Below are positions 7,148-7,977 of a stretch of 7,977 nucleotides of DNA, piece by piece; within the stretch, counting starts at the first letter, position 1, and each line of letters starts with the position of its first letter. Origin of the DNA: Planctomycetota bacterium (GTDB lineage: Bacteria > Planctomycetota > UBA1135 > GCA-002686595); assembly GCA_029212955.1 (NCBI GenBank), contig JARGOW010000131.1, positions 1-7,977 on the forward strand, written 5' to 3'. The notes under the pieces are model-generated. The model saw only the letters and a list, made by a program, of their open reading frames with translations, had not been told where the DNA came from and made no database searches. The translations under genes were made by a program, and so were the position numbers.

Positions 7148-7178
7148 ATTATACAGGGAACCTACTTAGGCGGCTCAG
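7148..7178 (-). promoter_or_regulatory. Candidate promoter of the efflux operon
   Basis: In the 138-base gap (7077-7214) between the kinase and the TolC gene, the minus strand carries a perfect TATAAT (7148-7153). No strong -35 box exists; the best is CTGAGC (7173-7178, three of six matches) at a long 19-base spacing. The spacer contains the inverted repeat CCTAAGTAGG (7161-7170). Transcription would start near 7141, giving a leader of about 65 bases before the TTG start. A consensus -10 with a poor -35 and a repeat in the spacer suggests an activated promoter, but this is inference. I see no terminator after the kinase, so read-through from the kinase gene is also possible. Confidence 0.45.
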
Positions 7179-7214
7179 GGAGTCGCGGCCAAGGGCGGGA
7201 ACATACATCAAGTC

Positions 7215-7977
7215 TTACCCTTCCGATGCTCCGCCTTGGAGGTGGGCGACCCTCCCGTTTGGCAAGCGTGCTTCAAAGCAGGCCCCGCCATGGGGGGAAT
7301 CCGAGACGGTCAGTCTTCCGCCCTGGGAGCGAACGGCTTCCCGGGATAAGGCGAGGCCTAGACCGAAGCCAGCCCGAGTTCCCGGGAGGTCCTGGCCGCG
7401 TTGGAACGGTTCAAAGATGCTTTCCCGATTTTCCGGGCGTACGCCTGGGCCCTGATCCTCCACGGTTAGGCATATTTCACCATCCATGCCAGTGGCAGAT
7501 ACGTGGATGACGCCTCCTTCAGGGGAATGCGCAATGGCGTTTCCGACCAGGTTTCGGACCATGAGGAGTAGCGCTTCCCGGTCGCCTGTCATCGCCAGAT
7601 CACCTTCGCTGTGGGCCTGAATGTCGACTTTGTGACGCTTGGCACGGATGAGTTCCCGGGGCAAGCGCAATTCGATTTCATGGCCCAGATCGAAACTCTC
7701 CCTGGAGCTAGATTCCTGGTTGCTTTCGTGGGCGCAGAGTGTGACAAGGTTGTCGATTTCGCGAGCCAGGTCCTGAATCTCGTCGGAATGACTTACCAAC
7801 ACGGCCCGATATTCTTCCAGGGACCGGTCCCGCATGAGCAAGACCTCTGTTTCGCCCAACAAGTTTTGAATGGGCGAACGCAATTCGTGGGCAATTCCAG
7901 CGATTAGAAGGCTACTACGCTCCCTTTCCAATCGCGCCTTTAGGAGGCCGTCGGTCAGGGCGTCAGCCACCCGTTGA
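7215..7977 (-). CDS. Sensor histidine kinase, C-terminal part (5' end cut by window edge)
   Basis: The reading frame is open to the window edge, so the true start and the sensor/transmembrane part lie outside; an internal GTG at 7970 is not a credible start. Numbering from that codon, a linker of the kind that follows a HAMP domain (about 1-22) leads to the dimerisation helix with H-box AHELRSPIQN (27-36), phospho-acceptor His28. The ATPase part has the N-box NLVGNAIAHS (140-149), G1 DQGPGV (172-177), F-box FEPF (186-189) and G2 GFGLGLALS (201-209). All catalytic boxes are present, so it should be an active HisKA/HATPase_c kinase. The H-box has SPI where TPL is more usual. The gene stops 138 bases before the efflux operon on the same strand, which suggests but does not prove that it controls the pump. 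A partner response regulator would have to lie upstream, outside the window. Confidence 0.92.
   Translation of the reverse strand, partial: QRVADALTDGLLKARLERERSSLLIAGIAHELRSPIQNLLGETEVLLMRDRSLEEYRAVLVSHSDEIQDLAREIDNLVTLCAHESNQESSSRESFDLGHEIELRLPRELIRAKRHKVDIQAHSEGDLAMTGDREALLLMVRNLVGNAIAHSPEGGVIHVSATGMDGEICLTVEDQGPGVRPENRESIFEPFQRGQDLPGTRAGFGLGLALSREAVRSQGGRLTVSDSPHGGACFEARLPNGRVAHLQGGASEG

Noticed and set aside
7085..7214. Terminator or small RNA in the kinase-TolC gap
   Set aside because: Short GC-rich complementarities exist, but no hairpin followed by a T-run on the transcribed strand, so nothing beyond the candidate promoter is supported.
1..7977. CRISPR arrays, tRNA/rRNA genes, insertion sequences, phage or toxin-antitoxin genes
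   Set aside because: No regularly spaced repeats, tRNA-like arms, transposase motifs or terminal inverted repeats were seen; the window is ordinary chromosomal coding sequence.

Overview
All seven genes in this GC-rich window lie on the minus strand, so the biological order runs from high to low coordinates. The outer-membrane-type products (a TolC-family lipoprotein and an MltA lytic transglycosylase lipoprotein) indicate a diderm, peptidoglycan-containing bacterium. The adaptor, TolC and permease read like the versions I associate with Planctomycetota: an adaptor hairpin with motifs of the LEWTxKLxxxG and LxLKKTY type, a TolC start of the YxxxKExLYxxALxLTxxR type, and a permease start of the LLLHKLRS..GEGASE type. 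This placement is from memory of family patterns and was not checked by a search.

Layout: (1) 7215-7977 is the 3' part of a sensor histidine kinase, cut by the window edge just before its dimerisation domain. (2) 7077-7214 is a 138-base gap with a perfect TATAAT box and a small inverted repeat. (3) 7076-1804 is a four-gene block in the order TolC-family outer membrane factor, HlyD-type periplasmic adaptor, MacB/LolD-type ABC ATPase, FtsX/MacB-type permease. Each junction overlaps by 4 to 20 bases, so this is one translationally coupled operon. (4) 1603-1803 is a 201-base gap that begins with a GC-rich hairpin followed by a short T-run, a probable terminator for the efflux operon. (5) 1602-421 encodes an MltA-type lytic transglycosylase, overlapping by 4 bases (6) a MOSC-domain protein (424-1) whose extreme 3' end is cut off.

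The four-gene block encodes every part of a MacAB-TolC-like tripartite ABC pump: ATPase and permease in the inner membrane, the adaptor spanning the periplasm, and the channel in the outer membrane. The histidine kinase just upstream may control it, but its sensor half and any response regulator lie outside the window. MltA and MOSC form a separate two-gene unit with no obvious functional tie to the pump. I did not find a clearly new system. The most unusual details are the long hairpin, the basic Ser/Gly/Lys tail of the adaptor, the unusual start of the TolC gene, and the repeat inside its promoter.
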